This document shows, one piece after another, positions 1-6,500 of a stretch of DNA of 8,254 nt. The notes beneath the pieces are model-generated. The model was not told the origin of the DNA and made no database searches. It saw only the letters and a list, made by a program, of their open reading frames with translations. Source of the stretch: Gammaproteobacteria bacterium (GTDB taxonomy: Bacteria > Pseudomonadota > Gammaproteobacteria > Porifericomitales > Porifericomitaceae); NCBI GenBank assembly GCA_028817255.1, contig JAPPQA010000104.1, forward strand, positions 1 to 8,254, given 5' to 3'. A program made the translations under genes and the position numbers. Within the stretch, counting starts at the first letter, position 1; every line of letters begins with the position of its first letter.

Positions 1-56
1 TGGGCGTCACGCGCATGACCCTGCGCTACCGCATGCAGAAGCACGGCTTGGATTAG
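1..56 (+). CDS. C-terminal end of a probable Fis-type HTH transcriptional regulator (partial)
   Basis: Only the last 17 complete codons are present, reading GVTRMTLRYRMQKHGLD and then TAG at 54-56; the preceding partial codon ends in TG, compatible with Leu. The pattern L-G-[VI]-x-x-x-T-L-R-Y-R-[ML]-x-K-x-G-[LI] matches the recognition helix and final residues of Fis-type helix-turn-helix domains at the end of NtrC-family sigma-54-dependent regulators. That is family knowledge applied to a very short fragment: the ATPase and receiver domains lie outside the window, so the signal and target genes are unknown. GC content is high, as in the housekeeping genes further right, which places the boundary of the AT-rich cassette just after this gene. 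Confidence 0.6.
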   Translation, partial: GVTRMTLRYRMQKHGLD

Positions 57-66
57 TGGCGCGCCC

Positions 67-97
67 GGCCAGCATGCTCGTGCGAGCACGGCTGGTC
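67..97 (+). terminator. Hairpin after the upstream regulator gene, possible terminator
   Basis: GGCCAGC (67-73) pairs with GCTGGTC (91-97), including one G-U pair. An inner TGCT (75-78) pairs with AGCA (85-88) around a six-base loop, leaving an A/CG internal bulge. It begins 10 bases after the stop of the upstream gene, where a terminator would be expected. No T-run follows (the next bases are TATAAGCAC), so it is not a canonical intrinsic terminator and may only protect the 3' end of the mRNA. Confidence 0.4.
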
Positions 98-103
98 TAT
101 AAG
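98..103 (+). promoter_or_regulatory. Possible -10 element for the methyltransferase gene
   Basis: TATAAG lies 20 bases before the ATG at 124, just after the hairpin, and is followed by a purine-rich AT leader (AAGAAAAGAATAATAAA). No convincing -35 is seen 16-18 bases upstream, because that stretch is inside the GC-rich hairpin. The leader has only a weak A-rich ribosome-binding segment (AAGAA). Tentative. Confidence 0.25.
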
Positions 104-123
104 CACAAGAAAAGAATAATAAA

Positions 124-954
124 ATGAATCAAAAACGAATTCCTCAGATCATCAAGGAATTAAAAGAATCCTGTGAGCCAGCGATGAACTTCTACAAATC
201 AATTTCGCTTTCAAAGAAGGTTACAGATCACGATATTAGAGAAATCGTTTTGGAGCGAGGCAGTGCCGATTTTGATAACCCTAAATCGAGTTGGGATAGT
301 CGTGAGAAGAAAATGTTTAAGGTGGAAGCATATATTTTCTTATATTTGCGAATGCACTACGATCATAATTACGCAGTGTTTAGAAAATGCTGTTTTCTTG
401 ATGCGGAAAACATATGTTTATTCGACTTCGGTTGCGGTCCGATGACGGCAGGATTGGCTTTATTGTCGCGTCGTAGTAAAACGTATGCGGGGAGGGAAGT
501 CTTGTATTACGGTGTAGATGCTTCTAGAAATATGCGTGAAAAATGCAGAATAATGAATGAAAAATACGGATTATTCGAAGAAAGCAATCTCTTTGCTACG
601 TTCAAAGATGCGGTAAGACATCGTAGGGAGTATATCGAAAAAGATTCTGCCTGCGTTACGGTAGTTAATTTCAGTTTTGTATTGAGTCAAGAGACTCTTC
701 AGGGAGGAGGGAAAACCGTTGATGATATTTACGAGCAAATTACCGAATTGCTCATACTCGATTCCAGCAATACCTGTCATTCCATCTACGTGATCTATCA
801 AAATCCAGCAGAGGATAGATTCCATCGGAATTGGGAGATTCTGGAACAGAAATTAAGCCAATCATTTGGCTTCCGGGATCGAGAAGAAGAAGCAGTCTAT
901 TATGGGCGAGAAAATCCTGTACACTATGTTTCTGCTCGTTTGGTTAGTAAATGA
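124..954 (+). CDS. Class I SAM-dependent methyltransferase-like protein, substrate unknown
   Basis: This 276-residue protein has a Rossmann-type methyltransferase core in its middle. Motif I is FDFGCGPMTAG (residues 100-110), with Asp101 and the Gly-rich loop that binds S-adenosylmethionine. An acidic residue ends strand 2 in YYGVDASRNM (Asp132), where the ribose hydroxyls would bind. A strand-4-like VVNFSFVLS follows at 180-188. The roughly 95 residues before motif I are probably helical and have no signature I recognise, so the acceptor (RNA, protein, DNA or small molecule) cannot be named. No transmembrane or signal segment is visible. The gene is markedly AT-rich, with many ATA, TTA and AGA codons, unlike every later gene in the window, which suggests recent acquisition. 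It ends 18 bases before the AlkB-like gene on the same strand and was probably transcribed with it. The ATG at 124 has only a weak Shine-Dalgarno; no better start is visible before the hairpin. Confidence 0.7.
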   Translation: MNQKRIPQIIKELKESCEPAMNFYKSISLSKKVTDHDIREIVLERGSADFDNPKSSWDSREKKMFKVEAYIFLYLRMHYDHNYAVFRKCCFLDAENICLFDFGCGPMTAGLALLSRRSKTYAGREVLYYGVDASRNMREKCRIMNEKYGLFEESNLFATFKDAVRHRREYIEKDSACVTVVNFSFVLSQETLQGGGKTVDDIYEQITELLILDSSNTCHSIYVIYQNPAEDRFHRNWEILEQKLSQSFGFRDREEEAVYYGRENPVHYVSARLVSK

Positions 955-957
955 GCG

Positions 958-965
958 CAGAGGAG
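958..965 (+). promoter_or_regulatory. Ribosome binding site of the AlkB-like gene
   Basis: CAGAGGAG ends seven bases before the ATG at 973 and lies in the 18-base gap after the methyltransferase stop codon. It fixes the AlkB-like start and supports translation from a shared transcript. Confidence 0.7.
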
Positions 966-972
966 CATTGCA

Positions 973-1671
973 ATGGTACATCCCGGTCAATCACTTCCAC
1001 TCTTCTCTGAGGGCGAGATCCCTGAAGGGGTAGAACCTTACATTGCCAAGCAGAAGGAGAAACTGAGGAGTATAGGCGGGCGCTACATTTCCGGCTACAT
1101 CTCGACCGAGGAGGAAAACGAATTTCTGGATAGAATTAAAGAGGCCGAAAGCCAGTGGCTTTCGGTTCTCAAGCGGCGGGTGCAACATTACGGTTATCGT
1201 TACGACTATAAGGCTCGGAAAATTTCCGAAGATATGCGTATCGGCAAGTTGCCGGAATGGGTTGTGCCGTTTGTAGAGCGTTTGGTCGAAGACTTCTTTC
1301 ACGAGCGCCCGCCCGAACAGATGATCATCAACGAATATAAACCTGGCCAGGGCATCGCGCCGCACGTGGATTGCGAGCCTTGTTTTGGGCCGGTGGTGGT
1401 ATCCATTTCTATAGGATCGACTTGCATGATGGGCCTGGAGAGGCGCGCAGTGTCTTCCGAAAAGGTACGCCAAGTACCGGCCTCTGACAGGGAAGGTATC
1501 GAACTGTTTCTTGAGCCCCGAAGTGCCGTAGTGCTTGCAGGCGATAGCCGATATCTTTGGACGCACGGCATTGCGCCCAGAAAGAACGACATCATAGGTC
1601 ATCGTAAGTATCCGAGAGAGCGCCGCGTCTCTTTGACTTTTAGGAGCGTCGTACTGCAACAGGATGCATGA
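973..1671 (+). CDS. AlkB-family Fe(II)/2-oxoglutarate-dependent dioxygenase, ALKBH8-like
   Basis: This 232-residue protein has the complete AlkB catalytic signature. The N-x-Y motif of the family is Asn120-Glu-Tyr122. The iron ligands are His131 and Asp133 (APHVD) and His198 (LWTHGI). The closing R-x5-R motif is Arg218 to Arg224 (RVSLTFR), where the first Arg should bind 2-oxoglutarate. The stretches NEYKPGQGIAPHVD, VSISIG and SRYLWTHGI, with the upstream RRVQHYGYRYDY, look closest to the AlkB domain of eukaryotic ALKBH8, a tRNA wobble-uridine hydroxylase, rather than to E. coli AlkB, a DNA repair demethylase. This comparison is from memory. Expected chemistry is oxidation of a methyl or methylene group on nucleic acid; the actual substrate is inferred at best. 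The start is set by AGAGGAG seven bases upstream. GC content is intermediate between the methyltransferase gene and the housekeeping genes. Confidence 0.88.
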   Translation: MVHPGQSLPLFSEGEIPEGVEPYIAKQKEKLRSIGGRYISGYISTEEENEFLDRIKEAESQWLSVLKRRVQHYGYRYDYKARKISEDMRIGKLPEWVVPFVERLVEDFFHERPPEQMIINEYKPGQGIAPHVDCEPCFGPVVVSISIGSTCMMGLERRAVSSEKVRQVPASDREGIELFLEPRSAVVLAGDSRYLWTHGIAPRKNDIIGHRKYPRERRVSLTFRSVVLQQDA

Positions 1672-1707
1672 GCCTGCCTCAAGGTTTTGTTAGCGGGACG
1701 CCGGAGC

Positions 1708-1726
1708 GCGGGAATAATTGTCCCGC
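1708..1726. other. Inverted repeat between convergent genes
   Basis: GCGGGA (1708-1713) and TCCCGC (1721-1726) flank a seven-base AT-rich loop. A second GCGGGA at 1693-1698 could pair with the same right arm, so two alternative hairpins are possible. It lies in the 108-base gap between the AlkB-like gene and the convergent NADH dehydrogenase gene, where a two-way terminator would be useful. Neither strand has a T-run after the stem. Nothing else is recognisable in this gap. Confidence 0.4.
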
Positions 1727-1779
1727 AGGATTTCTACGGCGCGCTGCCGGTTTAGGCGGTTGCCCGATGCGGCCCCCGC

Positions 1780-3126
1780 TCAGTGCAGCTTTACCGGCGG
1801 CTTCAGTTGCCGCAACAGCAAGTCGGTCAGGGTGCGTATGACCACCGGCAGCATCCCCAGCAGCGCGACCTGGTGCGCCTTGTACAGGCTCAGGTAGAAA
1901 AGGCGCGCCAGGACGCCCTCCATGAAGATGCTGGCGCGCCAGCGGCGGGCGAAGTTGCCCATCAGGTTGCCGATGGTGGAGTACCGGCTCATGTTGATCA
2001 GGGTGCCGTAGTCCCGGTAGGAATACAGCGGCGGCGGCCGGCCGCGCAGGCGGCGCTTCATGGCCTTGACCAGGAACTGCGCCTGCTGATGGGCGGCCTG
2101 GGCGCGCGGCGGCACCGGTTCCTCGTGTTGCGGCCACGGGCAGGCGGCGCAGTCTCCCAGCGCGTAGATGTCCGGGTCGCGCGTCGTCTGCAGCGTGCGC
2201 TGCACCAGGAGACGGTTGCGCCGGTCCGTTTCCAGCCCGTCCAGTTCCTTTACGAACTCCGGCGCCTTGATCCCGGCCGCCCACACCTTGAGTTCCGCCG
2301 GGACGAAGCGTCCGCTGTCGGTGGCGAAGCCCTCGGGCGTGGCCCGCACGACTCGTTCGCCCATCAGCATCTGGATGCCCAGGTTTTGCATCTGCGCCGT
2401 CACCGCCCGCGAACACCGTTCCGGCAATGCAGGCAGGATGCGTTCGGCGGCCTCGATAATCGTGATCCGTATATCCCGGTCCGGCTGGATGCGGTCCAGA
2501 CCGTAATCCACCAGCAGCCGCAGGGAGCTGTGCAGCTCCGCGGCCAGTTCGAGCCCGGTCGCGCCGGCGCCCGCCACCGCGATGTGCAGCCGGCCCGGCG
2601 GCCGCTCGCCTTGCTCCGTCTGGGCCAGGTAGCAGTTGCTCAGCAGGTGCCGATGGAAATCGTGAGACTGCTCGTAGTGGTCGAGGAAGTAGCAGTGCTC
2701 GGCCACCCCGTCGGTGCCGAAGTCGTCGGTGACGCCGCCGACGGCGAGGATCAGGGTGTCGTACTCGATGCCGCGGCGGGGGATGTATTCCCGTCCCGCC
2801 GCATCAATGCTGGGGGCGATCTCGATCCGGCGCCGGCCGCGGTCCAGGCGGTCCATGCGGCCCAGGCGGAAGATGAAGCCGCTGTGGTGGGCCTGTACCT
2901 GATAGTTGACCTCGTCTTCGTGGGTGAGCAGAGTGCCCGCCGCCACCTCGTGCAGCAGGGGTTTCCACAGGTGGCTCATGTGGGAGTCCACGAGCACGAT
3001 ATCCGCCTGCCGGCGGCGACCGGGGCCGCGCCCGAGGGCAGAGGCGAGTTCCAGGCCGCCGGCGCCGCCGCCGACGATCACGATTCGATGGCGCGTTGCC
3101 CCGGATTCGGGGAGAGAAGCGTGCAT
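1780..3126 (-). CDS. ndh: Type II NADH dehydrogenase (NADH:quinone oxidoreductase, non-proton-pumping)
   Basis: From the chosen start the protein has 448 residues, close to the usual size of bacterial NDH-2. It transfers electrons from NADH to quinone at the inner face of the cytoplasmic membrane without pumping protons. An N-terminal FAD-binding GxGxxG is seen in IVIVGGGAGGLELA (residues 15-28). The second Rossmann motif, for NADH, is IAVAGAGATGLELAAELH (182-199), with Glu225 at the end of the next strand. YALGDCA (321-327) is the typical FAD-contacting segment near the C-terminus. The tail with GTLINMSRYSTIGNLMGN and the final LKPPVKLH matches the NDH-2 membrane-associating end. The frame is open to 3309, but the ATG at 3126 is preferred: it has TGGGGGT five bases upstream and leaves only 14 residues before the FAD motif. 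An ATG at 3138 is the alternative. The gene is divergent from murJ and convergent with the AlkB-like gene. Confidence 0.92.
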   Translation of the reverse strand: MHASLPESGATRHRIVIVGGGAGGLELASALGRGPGRRRQADIVLVDSHMSHLWKPLLHEVAAGTLLTHEDEVNYQVQAHHSGFIFRLGRMDRLDRGRRRIEIAPSIDAAGREYIPRRGIEYDTLILAVGGVTDDFGTDGVAEHCYFLDHYEQSHDFHRHLLSNCYLAQTEQGERPPGRLHIAVAGAGATGLELAAELHSSLRLLVDYGLDRIQPDRDIRITIIEAAERILPALPERCSRAVTAQMQNLGIQMLMGERVVRATPEGFATDSGRFVPAELKVWAAGIKAPEFVKELDGLETDRRNRLLVQRTLQTTRDPDIYALGDCAACPWPQHEEPVPPRAQAAHQQAQFLVKAMKRRLRGRPPPLYSYRDYGTLINMSRYSTIGNLMGNFARRWRASIFMEGVLARLFYLSLYKAHQVALLGMLPVVIRTLTDLLLRQLKPPVKLH

Positions 3127-3288
3127 TGTTACCCCCATGCCGGCGAAGTGGCGCCGACGCCGCCCCATTGTAAGAGGCGCCGTCGCGGGCGCGCAATGCG
3201 CAGGTACGGGTTCGGGTTTGCGATTGGGGAACAGATGGCGCCTCCGCCCGCGCCGGATGCCGTGCAGGGCGCATGGTCCGTTGCCGCG

Positions 3289-3321
3289 CATTGGGCATAC
3301 ATTGGGCATACATTGGGTATA
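3289..3321. repeat. Three tandem 11-bp repeats in the ndh-murJ divergent region
   Basis: CATTGGGCATA occurs at 3289-3299 and 3300-3310, followed by CATTGGGTATA at 3311-3321. The units abut with no spacer, and the period is about one DNA helical turn. The single C-to-T change in the third copy creates the TATAAT at 3318-3323. The array may be a set of binding sites on one face of the helix or the product of replication slippage. Confidence 0.85.
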
Positions 3322-3323
3322 AT
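3318..3323 (+). promoter_or_regulatory. Candidate -10 element for murJ
   Basis: A perfect TATAAT lies 67 bases before the murJ ATG. No good -35 is found 16-18 bases upstream (the best is CATACA at 3296-3301), and the TG of an extended -10 is one base out of place. If used, it would need help from a factor binding the repeats, or be weak. Confidence 0.45.
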
Positions 3324-3363
3324 CGGGGGATGATCTGGCCGAAGCGGCCGCCCGCCCCGCGCG

Positions 3364-3389
3364 CTTTACCGTAACTCTTTACCGTAACT
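3364..3389 (+). repeat. 13-bp tandem duplication abutting the murJ start codon
   Basis: CTTTACCGTAACT is present twice, at 3364-3376 and 3377-3389, and one T separates the second copy from the ATG at 3391. Neither copy contains a Shine-Dalgarno-like sequence, so the murJ start has no visible ribosome-binding site at normal spacing. Confidence 0.9.
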
Positions 3390-3390
3390 T

Positions 3391-4914
3391 ATGGCCGCAC
3401 GGCTGTTGAAAAGCACCCTGGTAACCGGAGGCATGACCTCGGTGTCGCGCGTCTTCGGGCTGGTGCGGGACATCGTGCTTGCCGTCTCCTTCGGCGCGGG
3501 CCTGGACGCCTTCCTGGTCGCTTTTCGGATGCCCAACCTGTTGCGCCGGCTGTTTGCCGAGGGCGCCTTCGTGCAGAGTTTCGCCCCGGTGCTGGGCGAA
3601 TACCGGGAGCGGCGCGGCCGCGACGAAATCCGCGCCCTGCTGGACCAGGTCAGCGCCGTGCTGGGCGGCGGCTTGTCGCTGCTGGCGGTGCTGGGCGTGG
3701 CGGCCGCGCCCTTGCTGGTCGCCCTTTTCGCCCCCGGCTTTCTCGGTACGCCGCAGTTTCCGGAGGCGGTCGCCATGTTGCGGCTGACCTTGCCCTACCT
3801 GCCGCTGATCTCGCTGGTCGCCCTGGCGGGGGCCGTGCTGAACGTGTACGGACGCTTTGCCGCCCCCGCCTTCGCCCCGGTGTTGCTGAACCTGTCGCTG
3901 ATCGGCTGCGCCCTCTGGCTGTCGCCGCTGTTGGCGCGGCCGGTGCATGCCCTGGCCTGGGGCGTGCTGCTCGCCGGCGTCCTGCAGTTTCTGTTCCTGT
4001 TGCCCTTCCTGCGCCGTCTCGGACTGTTGCCGCGGCCCGCCCTGCGCCGGGACCCGCAAGGGGCACGGCGCATCTTCCGGCTGATGGGGCCGGCCCTTTT
4101 CAGCGCCTCCGTCTTTCAACTCAACGGCATCGTGGACATGCTGCTGGCCTCCTTCCTGACGGCGGGCAGTATCTCCTGGCTGTATTACGCGGACCGCCTG
4201 ATGGAGTTCCCCCTGGGCGTGTTCGGGATCGCCCTGGGCACCGTGTTGCTGCCCTCCCTGGCGGCGCACCACGCGCGGCGCGATACCGGGGCGCATATCC
4301 GGCTGCTGGACCGGGGGTTGCGCTGGGCGCTGCTGATCGGCGTCCCGGCGGCGCTGGGGCTGGTCGTCCTGGCGGAACCGATCGGCATTACGATTTTTCA
4401 GTACGAACGCTTTTCCGCCGAGGACGCCCGGCGCACCGCCGCCGCGCTGGCGGCGTACTCGCTCGGTCTGCCGGCCATGATCCTGGCGAAGATCCTGGCT
4501 GCCGGGTACCATTCCCGGCAGGATACCGCGACGCCGGCGCGGATCGGATTGTTCGTCGTGACCGCCAATTTGCTGCTGAACCTCCTTTTAATCGGGCCGT
4601 TGGGACATGTGGGCCTGGCCCTGGCTACCGCGCTCGCCGCCACGCTGAATGCCGGCCTGCTGTACCGCGGTTTGCGACGGCTGGCGGTTTTCGCGCCGCG
4701 CCCGGGCTGGGGGCGGTTCCTGCTGCGCGTGGCGCTGGCCTGTCTGGCGATGGTCCTGCTGCTGCAATGGCAGGCGGTGCCCGGCGACGTTTGGCTTCAG
4801 TGGCCGGCATGGCGCCGGGCGGCGGCGCTGGCGGGCGTTGTCGCGGCCGGGGCGGCGGCCTACGGCGCCGCGTTCGCGCTCCTGGGCGGGCGCCCGCCGC
4901 GGCTGGAGGCGTAA
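3391..4914 (+). CDS. murJ: Lipid II flippase MurJ (MviN)
   Basis: MurJ moves the peptidoglycan precursor lipid II across the cytoplasmic membrane. This 507-residue protein is of normal family length and hydrophobic almost throughout, consistent with the usual 14 transmembrane helices. Family landmarks are SRVFGLVRD (residues 19-27) with Arg20 and Arg26, GAGLDAF with Asp39, and the PNLLRRLFAEGAF segment (48-60), carrying charged residues of the central cavity. The block ADRLMEFPLGVFGIALGTVL near the middle is a hallmark of the family. The ATG at 3391 gives the expected short N-terminus before the first helix, although no Shine-Dalgarno is visible and a 13-bp duplication abuts it. It is the first gene of a compact operon: ribF starts eight bases after its TAA. 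The usual divergent neighbour rpsT is replaced here by ndh. Confidence 0.95.
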   Translation: MAARLLKSTLVTGGMTSVSRVFGLVRDIVLAVSFGAGLDAFLVAFRMPNLLRRLFAEGAFVQSFAPVLGEYRERRGRDEIRALLDQVSAVLGGGLSLLAVLGVAAAPLLVALFAPGFLGTPQFPEAVAMLRLTLPYLPLISLVALAGAVLNVYGRFAAPAFAPVLLNLSLIGCALWLSPLLARPVHALAWGVLLAGVLQFLFLLPFLRRLGLLPRPALRRDPQGARRIFRLMGPALFSASVFQLNGIVDMLLASFLTAGSISWLYYADRLMEFPLGVFGIALGTVLLPSLAAHHARRDTGAHIRLLDRGLRWALLIGVPAALGLVVLAEPIGITIFQYERFSAEDARRTAAALAAYSLGLPAMILAKILAAGYHSRQDTATPARIGLFVVTANLLLNLLLIGPLGHVGLALATALAATLNAGLLYRGLRRLAVFAPRPGWGRFLLRVALACLAMVLLLQWQAVPGDVWLQWPAWRRAAALAGVVAAGAAAYGAAFALLGGRPPRLEA

Positions 4915-4922
4915 GGGCGGAT

Positions 4923-5912
4923 ATGCGCATCCTGCGCCGCGTGGCGCCGTTGTCCGCCGCCGGGGCGGCGGTGGCCGTCGGCAATTTCGACGGCATGCAT
5001 CTCGGCCATCAGGCCCTGTTGCAGCGGCTGCGCCGTAGCGCCTCGAGCCAGGGATTGTTGTCCGCGGTCATGCTGTTCGAACCGCAGCCGCGCGAGTGGT
5101 TCGATCCCGCCGGGGCGCCGCCCCGGCTCATGCGCCTGCGCGACAAGCTGGAATACCTGCGCTCGGTGCCTGTAGATTGCGCGATATGCCTGCGCTTCGA
5201 CGCCCGGTTGGCCGGCGTGTCCGCGGAACGTTTCGTGACGGAATTCCTGGTCGCGGGACTGGGCGCGCGGCGCCTGGTTTTCGGCGCCGACTTCCGGTTC
5301 GGCAGCGGCCGGCGCGGCGACCGGGCCCTGTTGGAGTCGCTGCAGCGGCAGTGCGGCTACCGGGCGGCGCCCGTGGAGCATCTTGAATTGGACGGGGAGC
5401 GGGTTAGCAGTAGCCGGATTCGCGCCGCCTTGCGCGGCGGCGATCTCGCCGGGGTGCGCCGTCTGCTGGGGCGGGAATTCGGCGTCTGCGGGCGGGTGTC
5501 TCCCGGTGCTGGCCGCGGCCGGCAGCTGGGTGTCCCCACCGCGAATATCGTCCTGCGGCGTCAGCCGCCGATGCCGGCCGGCGTATTTGTCTCCCGGCTG
5601 CGGTTGGCGGCGGGGCCGCAAGAGGAGCGGGGGGCTTGGCGGGACAGCGTCAGCTACGTGGGCACGAGGCCGTCTTTCGGTGGCGGCCCGGCGTTTCTGG
5701 AGACGCATGTGCTCGACTTCGATGGCGAGTTGTACCGCCGCCGGGTCGAGGTGCTGCTGTTGGCCCGGCTGCGCGGCGACCAGCCCTTTGCCTCCACCGG
5801 GACCCTGGTGCGGCGGATGCGCGGCGATATTCGCCGCGCCAGGGAGTACCACCACGACCAACGGCGGCGCCTGCGGCAAGGCATTCGCCCCGGCCGGGCC
5901 TCCTTGCCGTGA
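4923..5912 (+). CDS. ribF: Bifunctional riboflavin kinase / FAD synthetase
   Basis: RibF phosphorylates riboflavin to FMN and then adenylylates FMN to FAD in the cytoplasm. The protein has 329 residues, near the usual length. The N-terminal nucleotidyltransferase part has VAVGNFDGMHLGHQ (17-30, with the HxGH motif), GADFRFG (121-127) and SSSRIR (162-167). The C-terminal kinase part has GRQLGVPTAN (199-208), YVGTRPSFGG (245-254) and LETHVLDFDGELYRR (259-273), with Glu260 the likely catalytic base. The ATG at 4923 leaves a short N-terminus before the GNFDG strand and follows a purine-rich AGGGCGG. An in-frame ATG at 4767 would lie inside murJ and is not credible. The stop overlaps the lspA start as GTGA, indicating coupled translation. 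FAD made here would serve flavoenzymes such as the nearby Ndh; that link is inference. Confidence 0.94.
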   Translation: MRILRRVAPLSAAGAAVAVGNFDGMHLGHQALLQRLRRSASSQGLLSAVMLFEPQPREWFDPAGAPPRLMRLRDKLEYLRSVPVDCAICLRFDARLAGVSAERFVTEFLVAGLGARRLVFGADFRFGSGRRGDRALLESLQRQCGYRAAPVEHLELDGERVSSSRIRAALRGGDLAGVRRLLGREFGVCGRVSPGAGRGRQLGVPTANIVLRRQPPMPAGVFVSRLRLAAGPQEERGAWRDSVSYVGTRPSFGGGPAFLETHVLDFDGELYRRRVEVLLLARLRGDQPFASTGTLVRRMRGDIRRAREYHHDQRRRLRQGIRPGRASLP

Positions 5913-6427
5913 GGTGGCTGTGGCTGTCGCTGGCGGTGGTCGTGCTGGACCGTGCCAGCAAAGTTCTGGCCGAACAATGGCTGGGGCCGGGCGGTGCCAT
6001 GCCGCTGTTGCCCGGCCTGCGTCTGGCCCTGGGCTACAACGCCGGCGCGGCCTTCGGCATCCTGAGCGATGCCGGGGGTTGGCAGCGTTGGTTTCTAAGC
6101 GGCTGTTCGCTGCTGGTTTGCGCCCTGATCCTGCTTTGGTTGCGGCGGTTGCCGCCGTCTCCGGCGCGGCTGCCCTGCGCCCTGGCGCTGGTTTTCGGAG
6201 GCGCGGCGGGCAATCTCTATGATCGCCTGGCGTATGGCCGGGTGGTGGACTTCATAGATTTGTACCTGCGGCACTGGCATTGGCCGGCCTTCAATGTGGC
6301 CGACGCGGCGATCACGGTCGGCGCGGCGCTGCTGTTTCTGGATTTGTGCATGAGTCCGGCGCCGGATTCGACCCCGGTGCGTGGGGATCGGGCCGCCAAC
6401 AGCGGCGAGAACCGGCGGCGGAACTGA
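5909..6427 (+). CDS. lspA: Lipoprotein signal peptidase (signal peptidase II)
   Basis: LspA is an inner-membrane aspartyl protease that removes the signal peptide from diacylglyceryl prolipoproteins. The frame is open back into ribF, but the GTG at 5909 gives a 172-residue protein that starts directly at the first membrane helix (VRWLWLSLAVVVLD) and overlaps the ribF stop by four bases. Conserved landmarks are Asp14 in VVVLDRASK, YNAGAAFG (43-50), GNLYDRLAYGRVVDFIDLY (101-119) and FNVADAAI (128-135). Asp114 and Asp132 are the expected catalytic pair. Four hydrophobic segments fit the family topology. The tail after about residue 150 is polar and Arg-rich (ending GENRRRN), a cytoplasmic extension without known function. 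ileS, normally between ribF and lspA, and the usual downstream fkpB-ispH are both missing here. Confidence 0.95.
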   Translation: MRWLWLSLAVVVLDRASKVLAEQWLGPGGAMPLLPGLRLALGYNAGAAFGILSDAGGWQRWFLSGCSLLVCALILLWLRRLPPSPARLPCALALVFGGAAGNLYDRLAYGRVVDFIDLYLRHWHWPAFNVADAAITVGAALLFLDLCMSPAPDSTPVRGDRAANSGENRRRN

Positions 6428-6492
6428 TCCGCTTGTTCGCGATTTGCCCTGCTAAGATTGCCATATCTTCTTATGTTGCAGGGTATTTCCCA

Positions 6493-6498
6493 TATAAT
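6493..6498 (+). promoter_or_regulatory. Possible upstream -10 element in the HU leader region
   Basis: A perfect TATAAT lies 65 bases after the lspA stop. The nearest -35-like hexamer, TTGCAG at 6476-6481, is only 11 bases upstream, too close. TTATGT at 6471-6476 gives a 16-base spacer but is a weak match. It could be a secondary promoter for HU. Confidence 0.3.
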
Positions 6499-6500
6499 TC

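Noticed and set aside
57..1779. Flanking att sites or insertion sequence ends around the methyltransferase-AlkB pair
   Set aside because: By eye no matching direct or inverted repeats are found at the two borders, and no transposase or integrase is present in the window.
3127..3309. N-terminal extension of ndh to a 509-residue protein
   Set aside because: The extra residues are Arg/Pro-rich and unlike the family, would cover the divergent promoter region, and the ATG at 3126 has a good ribosome-binding site.
1783..3333. Long + strand open frame of 516 codons opposite ndh
   Set aside because: Its translation is Gln/Arg/Ala/Val-rich without any family motif, and the opposite strand carries a complete NDH-2 with both dinucleotide-binding motifs. 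Such shadow frames are usual in GC-rich DNA.
3330..3374. 14-codon ORF (MIWPKRPPAPRALP) before murJ
   Set aside because: No spaced ribosome-binding site precedes it, and it lies so close to the TATAAT that it would have to be leaderless; nothing but the open frame supports it.
3289..3389. Possible CRISPR-like array from the tandem repeats
   Set aside because: The repeats are 11 and 13 bases long, directly abutting, with no unique spacers and no cas genes.
3379..4512. - strand open frame opposite murJ
   Set aside because: Its product is a Gln/Gly/Arg-rich composition artefact, while the + strand encodes a full MurJ with conserved residues.
4767..4922. Earlier ribF start inside murJ
   Set aside because: It would add about 52 Gly/Ala/Arg-rich residues before the conserved GNFDG strand and overlap the murJ end; the ATG at 4923 fits the family.
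4860..5879. - strand open frame opposite ribF
   Set aside because: No recognisable motif; it is a mirror of a well-supported RibF.
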